Shown in pieces: positions 6,595-12,847 of a stretch of DNA of 14,288 bases. Made by a program: the position numbers and the translations under genes. Each line of letters begins with the position of its first letter. Position 1 is the stretch's first letter. Source of the stretch: Candidatus Omnitrophota bacterium (GTDB lineage Bacteria > Omnitrophota > Gorgyraeia > Gygaellales > Profunditerraquicolaceae); assembly GCA_028714595.1 (NCBI GenBank), contig JAQTMD010000017.1, positions 1 through 14,288 of the forward strand. The letters run 5' to 3'. The notes under the pieces were generated by a model. It was not told the DNA's origin and did no database searches. It worked only from the letters and a program-made list of their open reading frames with translations.

Positions 6595-6953
6595 CCTGTA
6601 TCGAGTGCCCGGCCGGCTGCACGCTTGCCGTTGATTACGAAGGCTGCATTGTGCAGCGTGTCAGCGGCGAGAAATGTCCGAAGGGCGCCGAGTACGCAAA
6701 GAACGAGATCCAGAACCCGCAGCGCATCCTGACAACGGCCGTACTCTGCGACGGGCTTGAGGTCAAGATGCTTGCCGTGCGCACCGATAAGCCGATCCCC
6801 AAGCAGAAACTCTTTGAGGCTATGGAGGCAGTCAGGACAATACGCGTCAATGCGCCCGTGAAGGCGGGTGAAACCATTGTTAAGGATTTACTGGGCCTGG
6901 GGGCGGATCTGGTCGCGACGCGAACGGCAGCAAGGCAAGAGAAACAAATCTGA
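6579..6953 (+). CDS. DUF1667 protein with four-cysteine Fe-S-like motif
   Basis: A 124-residue protein of the DUF1667 family, which accompanies the two preceding oxidoreductases in anaerobes. Cysteines C7, C10, C14 and C33 follow C-x2-C-x3-C-x18-C-P-K-G, very like the [4Fe-4S] domain at the N-terminus of molybdopterin oxidoreductases, and the following NPQRILTTAV also resembles that domain's downstream segment. I therefore infer an electron-transfer subunit of the glycerol-3-phosphate dehydrogenase complex, perhaps playing the part of GlpC. No molybdopterin domain or membrane anchor is present. ATG 6579 is chosen over upstream in-frame codons from 6501 because those would extend deep into the previous gene with non-family sequence, and ggag sits at 6570-6573. 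The gene overlaps the preceding one by 16 bases and ends the glycerol operon. Confidence 0.85.
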   Translation: MQKTITCIECPAGCTLAVDYEGCIVQRVSGEKCPKGAEYAKNEIQNPQRILTTAVLCDGLEVKMLAVRTDKPIPKQKLFEAMEAVRTIRVNAPVKAGETIVKDLLGLGADLVATRTAARQEKQI

Positions 6954-6970
6954 GGCAACCGCGGTATTTG

Positions 6971-6979
6971 TGATATAAT
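6971..6979 (+). promoter_or_regulatory. Extended -10 promoter for pgi
   Basis: TGATATAAT at 6971-6979 matches the extended -10 consensus TGnTATAAT exactly; the -35 region near 6951-6956 (tgaggc) is poor, as is common for this class. A start site about seven bases downstream would fall at 6985-6987, right at the pgi ATG (6988). No Shine-Dalgarno lies before that ATG, which fits a leaderless or near-leaderless message. Confidence 0.55.
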
Positions 6980-6987
6980 ATTTCCGT

Positions 6988-8460
6988 ATGAGAAAGATCA
7001 GGTTTGATTTCAACAACATGTTCGGCTTTTCCGTCGGCAGCACCCACGGGGTGGCCGATGCGGATATCCGCAGCCTCAAGAACGGCATCGCCCGGGCTCA
7101 CAGTCACCTGCGCAGGGTACTTGCCGGCAAAACGAACCGGGTCAACCTCGGCCTTGAGTGGGCGATGCTCCCGTATCAGGATCCCAGGACCATTCAGGCG
7201 ATTCAGCGGCTCGGCAATGAGATCGCCGCAAAATTCGACAATGTCATCTCGCTGGGCATCGGCGGTTCATACCTGGGTTTGAAGGCAGCCCAGGATGCGC
7301 TCGCGCCCGCCTACTATAATGAATTCCCTTCCGGGAGAAAAGGGAGGCCGCGGATATATTTTGAAGGCAATAACCTCGATCCCGAAACGCTCTCGGTGTT
7401 ATTGAAAAACCTGGACCCGAAGAAGACCTTTGTGGTCGTGATCTCGAAATCAGGAGAGACCACTGAGACCAAGGCGGCTTTTTTGCTGGTCCAACGGTGG
7501 CTCAAACGCAGGGTGGGAGCCCGGTACGGCCGCCAGGTCGTGGCTGTCACCGATCCTTCTTCGGGAACGCTGCGCAGTATCGTCAAAGCCGAATCAGCCG
7601 CCGACCCCAAAAGTTTTCGCAGCCTGCCGCTTTTGAAAGGCGTGGGAGGCAGGTATTCCGAATTCAATATGGGGCTTCTGCACCTGGCAGTCATCGGTAT
7701 CGATATCAACGAGGTCCTGGCAGGCGCCCGGTCCATGGCAAGGCGCTGCAGCAGCCCCGGCCTTTTCAAGAACCCCGCATACCTGTATGCCGCGCTTGCT
7801 GTCATCCAGTACCGGCGAAAGCGCAAACCCATCACCATACTCATGCCGTTTTCCGAGGGGCTGAAATCCACTGCAGACTGGTACTGCCAGCTGCTCGCGG
7901 AAAGTACGGGCAAGAAGTTCGCACGCAAAGTCGTAATAAAACCTTCCGGCCTTGAGCAGTGGGTCCCGGACAAAAGCTCGGTCAAAAACGTCGGCAGGAC
8001 GCCGATTGCCACGCGCGGCACCAATGACCTGCACTCGGTCCAGCAGAACAACATCGAAGGCGAGAATGACAAGGTCGTCACCTTTATCCGTGTGGAGAAG
8101 TTCAGCCATGACCTGCGCATACCGCGCAATGCGGGTTTTCTTTCGGGAAAATATTACGGCAGGCTCCTTTCCCTGGCCCAGGAGGCCACCGAATGGGCCC
8201 TGGTGCGCGAGAAAAGGCCGAACTGCGCCATCATCATGCCCGAAGTCTCGGCGTTCCACTGGGGCGAGCTCATCTATTTCTTCGAGATGGCGACCGCATG
8301 TGAGGGAGAGTTGCTCGGGATCAACGCCTTTGACCAGCCCGGCGTCGAAGGTTACAAGAATTACATGTACTACAAATTGCGCAAGCCCGGCTTGCCGCCT
8401 GATGTAGCGGCGCTGATCCGGCAGCACCCGCTGCGCAAAAAGCCCTCGCTGGTCATCTAG
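6988..8460 (+). CDS. pgi: Glucose-6-phosphate isomerase
   Basis: Cytoplasmic enzyme interconverting glucose-6-phosphate and fructose-6-phosphate in glycolysis and gluconeogenesis. All SIS-type phosphosugar landmarks are present in 490 residues: IGGSYLG at 91-97, the phosphate loop SKSGETTET at 153-161, GGRYS at 220-224, E305 in LLAES, H349 in TNDLHSVQQ, and the C-terminal signature FDQPGVEGYK at 448-457 whose last lysine K457 is catalytic in the family. The start at 6988 leaves a normal short N-terminus and directly follows an extended -10 sequence with no Shine-Dalgarno. It begins 34 bases after the glycerol operon, so it may be transcribed both from its own promoter and by read-through; dihydroxyacetone phosphate from glycerol would reach this step by gluconeogenesis. 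Confidence 0.97.
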   Translation: MRKIRFDFNNMFGFSVGSTHGVADADIRSLKNGIARAHSHLRRVLAGKTNRVNLGLEWAMLPYQDPRTIQAIQRLGNEIAAKFDNVISLGIGGSYLGLKAAQDALAPAYYNEFPSGRKGRPRIYFEGNNLDPETLSVLLKNLDPKKTFVVVISKSGETTETKAAFLLVQRWLKRRVGARYGRQVVAVTDPSSGTLRSIVKAESAADPKSFRSLPLLKGVGGRYSEFNMGLLHLAVIGIDINEVLAGARSMARRCSSPGLFKNPAYLYAALAVIQYRRKRKPITILMPFSEGLKSTADWYCQLLAESTGKKFARKVVIKPSGLEQWVPDKSSVKNVGRTPIATRGTNDLHSVQQNNIEGENDKVVTFIRVEKFSHDLRIPRNAGFLSGKYYGRLLSLAQEATEWALVREKRPNCAIIMPEVSAFHWGELIYFFEMATACEGELLGINAFDQPGVEGYKNYMYYKLRKPGLPPDVAALIRQHPLRKKPSLVI

Positions 8461-8461
8461 G

Positions 8462-8477
8462 CCTCCCGGGCCGGAGG
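8462..8477 (+). promoter_or_regulatory. Shine-Dalgarno-sequestering hairpin after pgi
   Basis: cctcc (8462-8466) can pair with ggagg (8473-8477) across a six-base loop, cgggcc. The right arm is the Shine-Dalgarno of the following receiver gene (GTG 8483), and the left arm begins two bases after the pgi stop. A ribosome finishing pgi would open the stem, suggesting translational coupling. Confidence 0.4.
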
Positions 8478-8482
8478 TGCCT

Positions 8483-8845
8483 GTGCAAAGCAAGATCCTG
8501 ATCGTGGATGATGAGCCGGATGTGCTCGACGTCATCAGTAAGAGGCTCCAGGCAGAAGGTTTTTCCACGGTCACCGCACACGACGGCATCGAAGGATTGC
8601 TGGCGGCAGAGCGGGAAAAGCCCAGCCTCATCCTGCTTGACATCATGATGCCCCGGCGCGACGGTTTTACCATGCTTGCGGATCTGCAGACAAGCGACTC
8701 CCTGCGCAGGGTCCCGGTGATCATGGTCTCGGCCAAAGCAGAGACCGATTCCCTGTTCGAAGGCCAGCGGATCGGGGCGACGGATTACATCATCAAGCCC
8801 ATAGATTTCGACGAGTTGCTCCGTTATATCAGAAAATATATATAG
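8483..8845 (+). CDS. Single-domain response regulator (CheY-like receiver)
   Basis: A 120-residue stand-alone REC domain with no output domain. The acidic pocket D9/D10 (ILIVDDEPD), phosphoacceptor D53 (LILLDIMMP), switch residue S83 and conserved K105 (IIKPID) are all present, so it should be phosphorylated by a histidine kinase. GTG 8483 is chosen over the in-frame GTG at 8477 because the ggagg Shine-Dalgarno (8473-8477) would overlap the earlier codon and sits five bases before the later one. It follows pgi by 22 bases and is probably co-transcribed and translationally coupled with it. No kinase lies directly beside it; the kinase at 12844-14133 is a candidate partner. Targets cannot be told from sequence; single receivers may act on motility, polar localisation or phosphorelays. 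Confidence 0.92.
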   Translation: MQSKILIVDDEPDVLDVISKRLQAEGFSTVTAHDGIEGLLAAEREKPSLILLDIMMPRRDGFTMLADLQTSDSLRRVPVIMVSAKAETDSLFEGQRIGATDYIIKPIDFDELLRYIRKYI

Positions 8846-8873
8846 GAAGGGATACGAACACCTCATGAGTATT

Positions 8874-8910
8874 CGAATATCGCGTGCGCGATATTCGGAT
8901 TTTTAATTTT
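8874..8910 (+). terminator. Hairpin terminator after receiver gene
   Basis: cgaatatcgc (8874-8883) pairs perfectly with gcgatattcg (8888-8897) around the four-base loop gtgc, followed by a T-rich tract, gatttttaatttt (8898-8910). This is the form of an intrinsic terminator, although the stem is more A+T-rich than usual and the T tract is interrupted. It separates the pgi-receiver unit from the MFS gene, whose ATG follows at 8918; the T-rich tract could also hold part of that gene's promoter. Confidence 0.6.
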
Positions 8911-8917
8911 ACTGCCA

Positions 8918-10198
8918 ATGAAGATTTCATCCCCTGCAACCGTAGACTTCAGTCACATACTCCGGGCGCTGCGCTACCGGAATTACCGTCTCTTTTTCTT
9001 CGGTCAGATCGTTTCTCTTACCGGCACCTGGATGCAGTATCTGGCTATGGGGTGGCTGGTGTACCGGTTGACCAATTCGGCGTTTGCCCTGGGTGTTGTC
9101 GGCTTTGCCAGCCAGGTCAGCACGTTTTTCATCTCGCCGTTTGCCGGCGTCTGGGCAGACCGCTGGAACCGCCACCGGATCGTGGTGGTGACCCAGGTTT
9201 TGGCCATGGCCCAGGCGTTCATCCTGGCGGCGCTGGTGTTGAGCAATACGGTCGAGATCTGGCATGTGATGGTTTTAAGCGTTTTTCTGGGTGCGGTCAA
9301 TTCTTTTGAGATGCCGGTCCGCCAGTCGTTTACCATCGATCTCATCGGCAATAAAGAGGACCTGGCCAATGCCATTGCCCTGAACTCGCTCGAGTTCAAT
9401 ATCGCCAGATTCCTGGGCCCGATGGTCGCCGGCATCGTGGTCGCGCTTTCCAACGAGGGAACCTGTTTCCTGCTCAACGGCTTCAGTTACCTGGCGGTCA
9501 TCGCGTCGCTGACAATGATGAAGGTCAGCCAGGAGCGCAAGGCCAAAAACCACAATCATATCCTTGAGAGCATGAGAGAGGGATTTGTCTATACCTTTGG
9601 TTCCGCGCCGATGCGCTTTATCCTGGTGTTGATGGGGCTGGTGAGCCTCGTGGTCATGCCCTATGCCATACTGCTGCCCGTGTTCGCCCGGGATGTCCTG
9701 CACGGCGATTCCCGGACCCTGGGTTACCTTATGGGCGCCGCCGGGTTCGGGGCGTTAAGCGGAGCGATATTCCTGGCGAACAAAAAAGGCGTGCGGGGGA
9801 TGGGAAAGACGATAGCCGGGGCAACGTTTGTCCTCGGCGCGGGGCTCATCCTGCTTTCGTTCTCGCGCTCCTTTCCCGTGTCGCTGGTGCTCATGGTAGT
9901 GGTGGGTTTCGGGCTCATGGTGCATATGGCGGGCAGCAATACCGTACTGCAGACGCTGGTTGACGACGATAAACGCGGAAGGGTGATGAGCGTTTACATC
10001 ATGGCGTTCATCGGCCTTACGCCGTTCGGAAGCCTCATGGCTGGCAGCCTCGCGCAGAAGGCGGGCGCGCCGTACACCATCCTGGGTGCCGGAGCCGTCA
10101 GTCTGGCAGGCGCATGTTTCTTCGCCTGGCGCCTGCGTTCGTTTGCAGCGATCATCGACCGCAGCACGAATACCGCCGTCTCAGAGCCTGTCGTGTAA
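8918..10198 (+). CDS. MFS transporter, EntS/MFS_3-type exporter
   Basis: A 426-residue major facilitator superfamily protein with about twelve hydrophobic segments. It belongs to the MFS_3 (EntS-like, transmembrane secretion effector) group: the N-terminus ALRYRNYRLFFFGQIVSLTGTWMQ (split here at residues 17-40) is typical, and motif A appears as GVWADRWNRHR at 77-87. The region near residues 133-150 (PVRQSFTIDLIGNKEDLANA) is another group hallmark. Members export siderophores, macrolides or other small molecules; the substrate here cannot be read from sequence. No Shine-Dalgarno precedes ATG 8918, but the start fits family alignment. It follows a terminator-like hairpin and its 3' end overlaps the convergent lysE-family gene by 18 bases, so the two exporters could interfere transcriptionally. 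Confidence 0.93.
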   Translation: MKISSPATVDFSHILRALRYRNYRLFFFGQIVSLTGTWMQYLAMGWLVYRLTNSAFALGVVGFASQVSTFFISPFAGVWADRWNRHRIVVVTQVLAMAQAFILAALVLSNTVEIWHVMVLSVFLGAVNSFEMPVRQSFTIDLIGNKEDLANAIALNSLEFNIARFLGPMVAGIVVALSNEGTCFLLNGFSYLAVIASLTMMKVSQERKAKNHNHILESMREGFVYTFGSAPMRFILVLMGLVSLVVMPYAILLPVFARDVLHGDSRTLGYLMGAAGFGALSGAIFLANKKGVRGMGKTIAGATFVLGAGLILLSFSRSFPVSLVLMVVVGFGLMVHMAGSNTVLQTLVDDDKRGRVMSVYIMAFIGLTPFGSLMAGSLAQKAGAPYTILGAGAVSLAGACFFAWRLRSFAAIIDRSTNTAVSEPVV

Positions 10199-10810
10199 CG
10201 CCACGACCCCGAAATAGACGGCGAAAGCGATGAGTGTCAGGCCGCAGAGAACGATGATCCCGCGGTATATCCTGTCCGAAAGTATTTTCCTGCTCCTGCT
10301 GAAACCCCACGCGATAATACTGTACCAGGCAAAGTCTGCTGCTATGTGGCCGAGAAAGAAAGCTGCGAGGGCCGGCCAGCCCTGTTTGCGGCTTGCGATA
10401 AGGAGGCCGGCTCCCGCGGTCAGCCACCACATGGTCCAGTAGGGGTTGGCGAGGCTTACCGTAATGCCCAGCAGCACGGGGTGAGCGGACCTGGTCGCTG
10501 AAACGTCCTGCGTAAGCGAGAGCCTGCGTGCCGATGCAAGCATGCTGATACCGAAATACAAGAGGATCGCTGCTCCGCCGACGCAGATGCCGTAGACTAC
10601 CGGCCGCGAGGTGCCCGCCTGCGACAGCCCGGCGATGATCAGCGCCACCATGCATGCCTCAAGGATGGCATGGCCGATGCAGATGTACGGCCCGGCCTGA
10701 AAGCCTTTCCTCGTGCTCTCGGCGATCACCGTGGTCAACAGGGGCCCGGGCATCAGCGCCCCGGAGAGCGCCACGGCAAAGGAAATGCCGAATACGGTCA
10801 GGTAGTTCAT
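10181..10810 (-). CDS. LysE-family translocator
   Basis: A 209-residue membrane exporter of the LysE/RhtB superfamily, members of which export amino acids or related metabolites. About six hydrophobic segments are visible. Signatures are ALMPGPLL at 18-25, the glycine/alanine-rich segment at 70-90, and ANPYWTMWWLT at 121-131. The substrate cannot be specified. An upstream in-frame ATG at 10855 would add fifteen residues of hydrophilic sequence not expected in this family, so ATG 10810 is preferred. It has no Shine-Dalgarno, and an extended -10 box lies six bases ahead of it, suggesting a leaderless message. The gene is convergent with and overlaps the MFS gene, and is divergent from the signalling operon starting at 10908. 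Confidence 0.9.
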   Translation of the reverse strand: MNYLTVFGISFAVALSGALMPGPLLTTVIAESTRKGFQAGPYICIGHAILEACMVALIIAGLSQAGTSRPVVYGICVGGAAILLYFGISMLASARRLSLTQDVSATRSAHPVLLGITVSLANPYWTMWWLTAGAGLLIASRKQGWPALAAFFLGHIAADFAWYSIIAWGFSRSRKILSDRIYRGIIVLCGLTLIAFAVYFGVVALHDRL

Positions 10811-10816
10811 GGGTTT

Positions 10817-10825
10817 ATTGTACCA
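10817..10825 (-). promoter_or_regulatory. Extended -10 promoter for lysE-family gene
   Basis: On the minus strand 10825-10817 reads TGGTACAAT, matching TGnTAnAAT. Six bases then separate it from the ATG at 10810, so the start site would coincide with the start codon. The -35 position is not consensus. The arrangement mirrors that before pgi. Confidence 0.4.
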
Positions 10826-10877
10826 TTTTGCCTTTACCTGCGCTATAATATTCAATAGAACTTTGGCCTAAATTCTG

Positions 10878-10883
10878 TATAAT
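10878..10883 (+). promoter_or_regulatory. Candidate -10 box for signalling operon
   Basis: TATAAT at 10878-10883 lies 24 bases before the ATG at 10908; a Shine-Dalgarno ggaagg (10896-10901) falls between, giving a leader of about 17 bases. A second TATAAT occurs at 10844-10849. Neither has a clear -35 hexamer. The downstream box gives the better geometry. Confidence 0.4.
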
Positions 10884-10907
10884 AGAGGTATAACCGGAAG
10901 GTTTCTT

Positions 10908-12104
10908 ATGCAGGAACGGGTCAAGAGGCTGCTTGTCATATCCAGCGACGAAACGTTGCGCAAGGTCCTGACGTTCTGCTTTGACGGATGGGGATATGAG
11001 GTATTCCTGCACGACGCGCCGTTCGACGATATCGCCTACGTCAAGAAGGTGTCTACCGACGCCATCGTGATCGACGTGTACTCCGCGCGCAAGGAGAACC
11101 TCGCCATCTGTGCGCTCCTCAAAGAGGACCTGATCACCGCCTTCATCCCCGTTATTACCCTCATCGACAAACGCCAGCTGCGCGAGCAGCTGCTGCACTC
11201 CAAACACGGCGTCGACGATTATCTCATCAAACCGCCCGACCCGCTCGACCTGCGGGTGCGCATCGAGATGGCCGTGAAACGCGCGCAGTACAATTACTGC
11301 ACCGCGCCGCTCACGGGCTTACCCGGCGGAAGGCTCATCGAAGAGGCGATCGCCGAACGCATCAGCCGCAAGGCCCCGTTTTCCTTCGGATACATCGACA
11401 TAGACAATTTCAAATACTTTAACGACGTCTACGGCTACCTCAAAGGCGACCGGGTCATCATGCAGACCGCCTATATCCTCTACACGACGGTCCGGAGATT
11501 CGGCGCCAAGGACGACTTCATCGGCCATGTCGGCGGCGATGACTTCGTCTTCATCACCGGCATCGATGCCTCGGAGAAGATCTGTCAGAACTTCATCTGC
11601 ATGTTCGATACGGTGATCCCATTCCACTACACGGCAGCCGACCGCCGGCGCGGCTTCATCGTCGCCCGCGACCGCAACCGTAAGATACGGCGTGCCGCGC
11701 TGGTCAGCGTCTCCATAGCGCTGGTCAACCGCAACAGTCCGGCGGAGTTTGCCAGCGTCGTCAAGATAAACGAGAAGATCGCCGAGATAAAAGGCTACCT
11801 GAAAGAGATCCCGGGTTCAAAATTCATGGCCGACAGGCGCGATCAGGCCGTACGGGAATCCCGGGATGCGCGGGTCTATCAGAAGAAAGAGACTATCGCC
11901 TCAACGTATCTGCCGCTGGGCCAGATCCTTATCGAGAGAAATATGATCTCGCCTGAGCAGCTTGATGAAGCGCTTAAAGTCCACTGGCACCGGGATGTGC
12001 CGCTCGGCTCGACGCTGCAGGAGCTCGGGATGGCCACCGGGGACGCGGTGCACGCCGCTCTTGCCGTCCAGCGCGAACGCTTGAGCCCCCTTTTTGAGAG
12101 TTGA
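10908..12104 (+). CDS. REC-GGDEF protein with C-terminal MshEN-like module
   Basis: A 398-residue cytoplasmic signalling protein, probably a diguanylate cyclase. Residues 6-122 form a receiver-like domain with candidate phosphoacceptor D56 and K108, but the usual acidic pair is replaced by S12-S13, with D14 next, so phosphorylation is uncertain. Residues 127-300 form a GGDEF domain: PLTGLPGGR at 134-142, YIDIDNFKYFND at 162-173, and active-site GGDDF at 209-213, a common functional variant. No RxxD inhibitory site precedes it. Residues 335-390 contain two MshEN-type repeats, PLGQILIERNMISPEQL from 336 and PLGSTLQELGMATGD from 365, a module known to bind c-di-GMP in type II secretion/pilus ATPases. 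In both, the usual arginine is proline, so binding may be weakened. ggaagg at 10896-10901 supports the start. The downstream gene follows after 14 bases. Confidence 0.87.
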   Translation: MQERVKRLLVISSDETLRKVLTFCFDGWGYEVFLHDAPFDDIAYVKKVSTDAIVIDVYSARKENLAICALLKEDLITAFIPVITLIDKRQLREQLLHSKHGVDDYLIKPPDPLDLRVRIEMAVKRAQYNYCTAPLTGLPGGRLIEEAIAERISRKAPFSFGYIDIDNFKYFNDVYGYLKGDRVIMQTAYILYTTVRRFGAKDDFIGHVGGDDFVFITGIDASEKICQNFICMFDTVIPFHYTAADRRRGFIVARDRNRKIRRAALVSVSIALVNRNSPAEFASVVKINEKIAEIKGYLKEIPGSKFMADRRDQAVRESRDARVYQKKETIASTYLPLGQILIERNMISPEQLDEALKVHWHRDVPLGSTLQELGMATGDAVHAALAVQRERLSPLFES

Positions 12105-12118
12105 CGAAAGGATTATCC

Positions 12119-12847
12119 ATGCCCTACACCGTGCTGCTTGTCGACGATGACCGGGAGTTCCGCGAGGAGTTTGCCGAGAGCCTGTCTGAATACCACGTGA
12201 TCGAGGCGCAGGACGGGCCGGAGGCGCTCCGTATCCTGGAAAAGCCGAACGCCGTGGATGCGGTCATCCTCGACGTGATGATGCCCGGTTCAAGCGGCAT
12301 TGACGTGCTGCGTCAGATCAAGCGCAGGAACCCGAACCTCGGCATCATCATTCTGACCGGCTACAGCTCCAAGGACGTGGCCATCGAGGCGCTCAAAGGC
12401 CGTGCCGACGATTACCTGGAAAAACCGCTCGATGTCGACACTGCCCGTCGGGTGATCGAGGACCTGCTCACGCGCAGGCGGCCGGCGGGCCCCGCAGGGC
12501 GCCGTCCCCTCGAGGGCAAGATCGCCCAGGTCAAAGAGTTCGTGGCGCGCAACTGTCTCAAGAAAGTCGGCCTTGCCGACGTGGCGCGGGCGGTATATTT
12601 GAGCCCGAAGTACTTAAGCAGGATATTCGAGGAACAGACGGGAGAGCGCTTTACCCATTATCGCCTTAAATTGAAGATCGCCAAGGCGAAACAGATGTTG
12701 AAGACCGGAAGCCATAATGTCGACCAGATCGCCGATGCCCTGGGGTACAAAAACGCGGAATCGTTCATCCGGCAGTTCAAAAAATATACGGGCCAGACGC
12801 CTACGGAATTCCGCAGGAATTCGGGCGTCCGGCGCACGAGACGATGA
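12119..12847 (+). CDS. Response regulator with AraC-type DNA-binding domain
   Basis: A 242-residue transcription regulator. The N-terminal receiver (1-118) has D9/D10, phosphoacceptor D52 (VILDVMMP), T80 and K102 (EKPLD), all intact. After a short Pro/Arg-rich linker, residues 133-236 form an AraC/HTH_18 domain with two helix-turn-helix units: GLADVARAVYLSPKYLSRIF at 151-170 and the DQIADALGYKNAESFIRQF stretch at 202-220, ending in the typical GQTPTEFRR. This is a YesN-like domain order. ATG 12119 is preferred because gaaaggat (12106-12113) precedes it; a TTG at 12101 would overlap the previous stop and lacks a ribosome site. Its stop overlaps the histidine kinase start as ATGA, so kinase 12844-14133 is very probably its partner. 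Target genes are not evident from the window. Confidence 0.94.
   Translation: MPYTVLLVDDDREFREEFAESLSEYHVIEAQDGPEALRILEKPNAVDAVILDVMMPGSSGIDVLRQIKRRNPNLGIIILTGYSSKDVAIEALKGRADDYLEKPLDVDTARRVIEDLLTRRRPAGPAGRRPLEGKIAQVKEFVARNCLKKVGLADVARAVYLSPKYLSRIFEEQTGERFTHYRLKLKIAKAKQMLKTGSHNVDQIADALGYKNAESFIRQFKKYTGQTPTEFRRNSGVRRTRR

Noticed and set aside
7594..8736. Minus-strand open frame of 380 codons over pgi and the receiver gene
   Set aside because: Both sense-strand genes are unmistakable and the antisense product has no family features.
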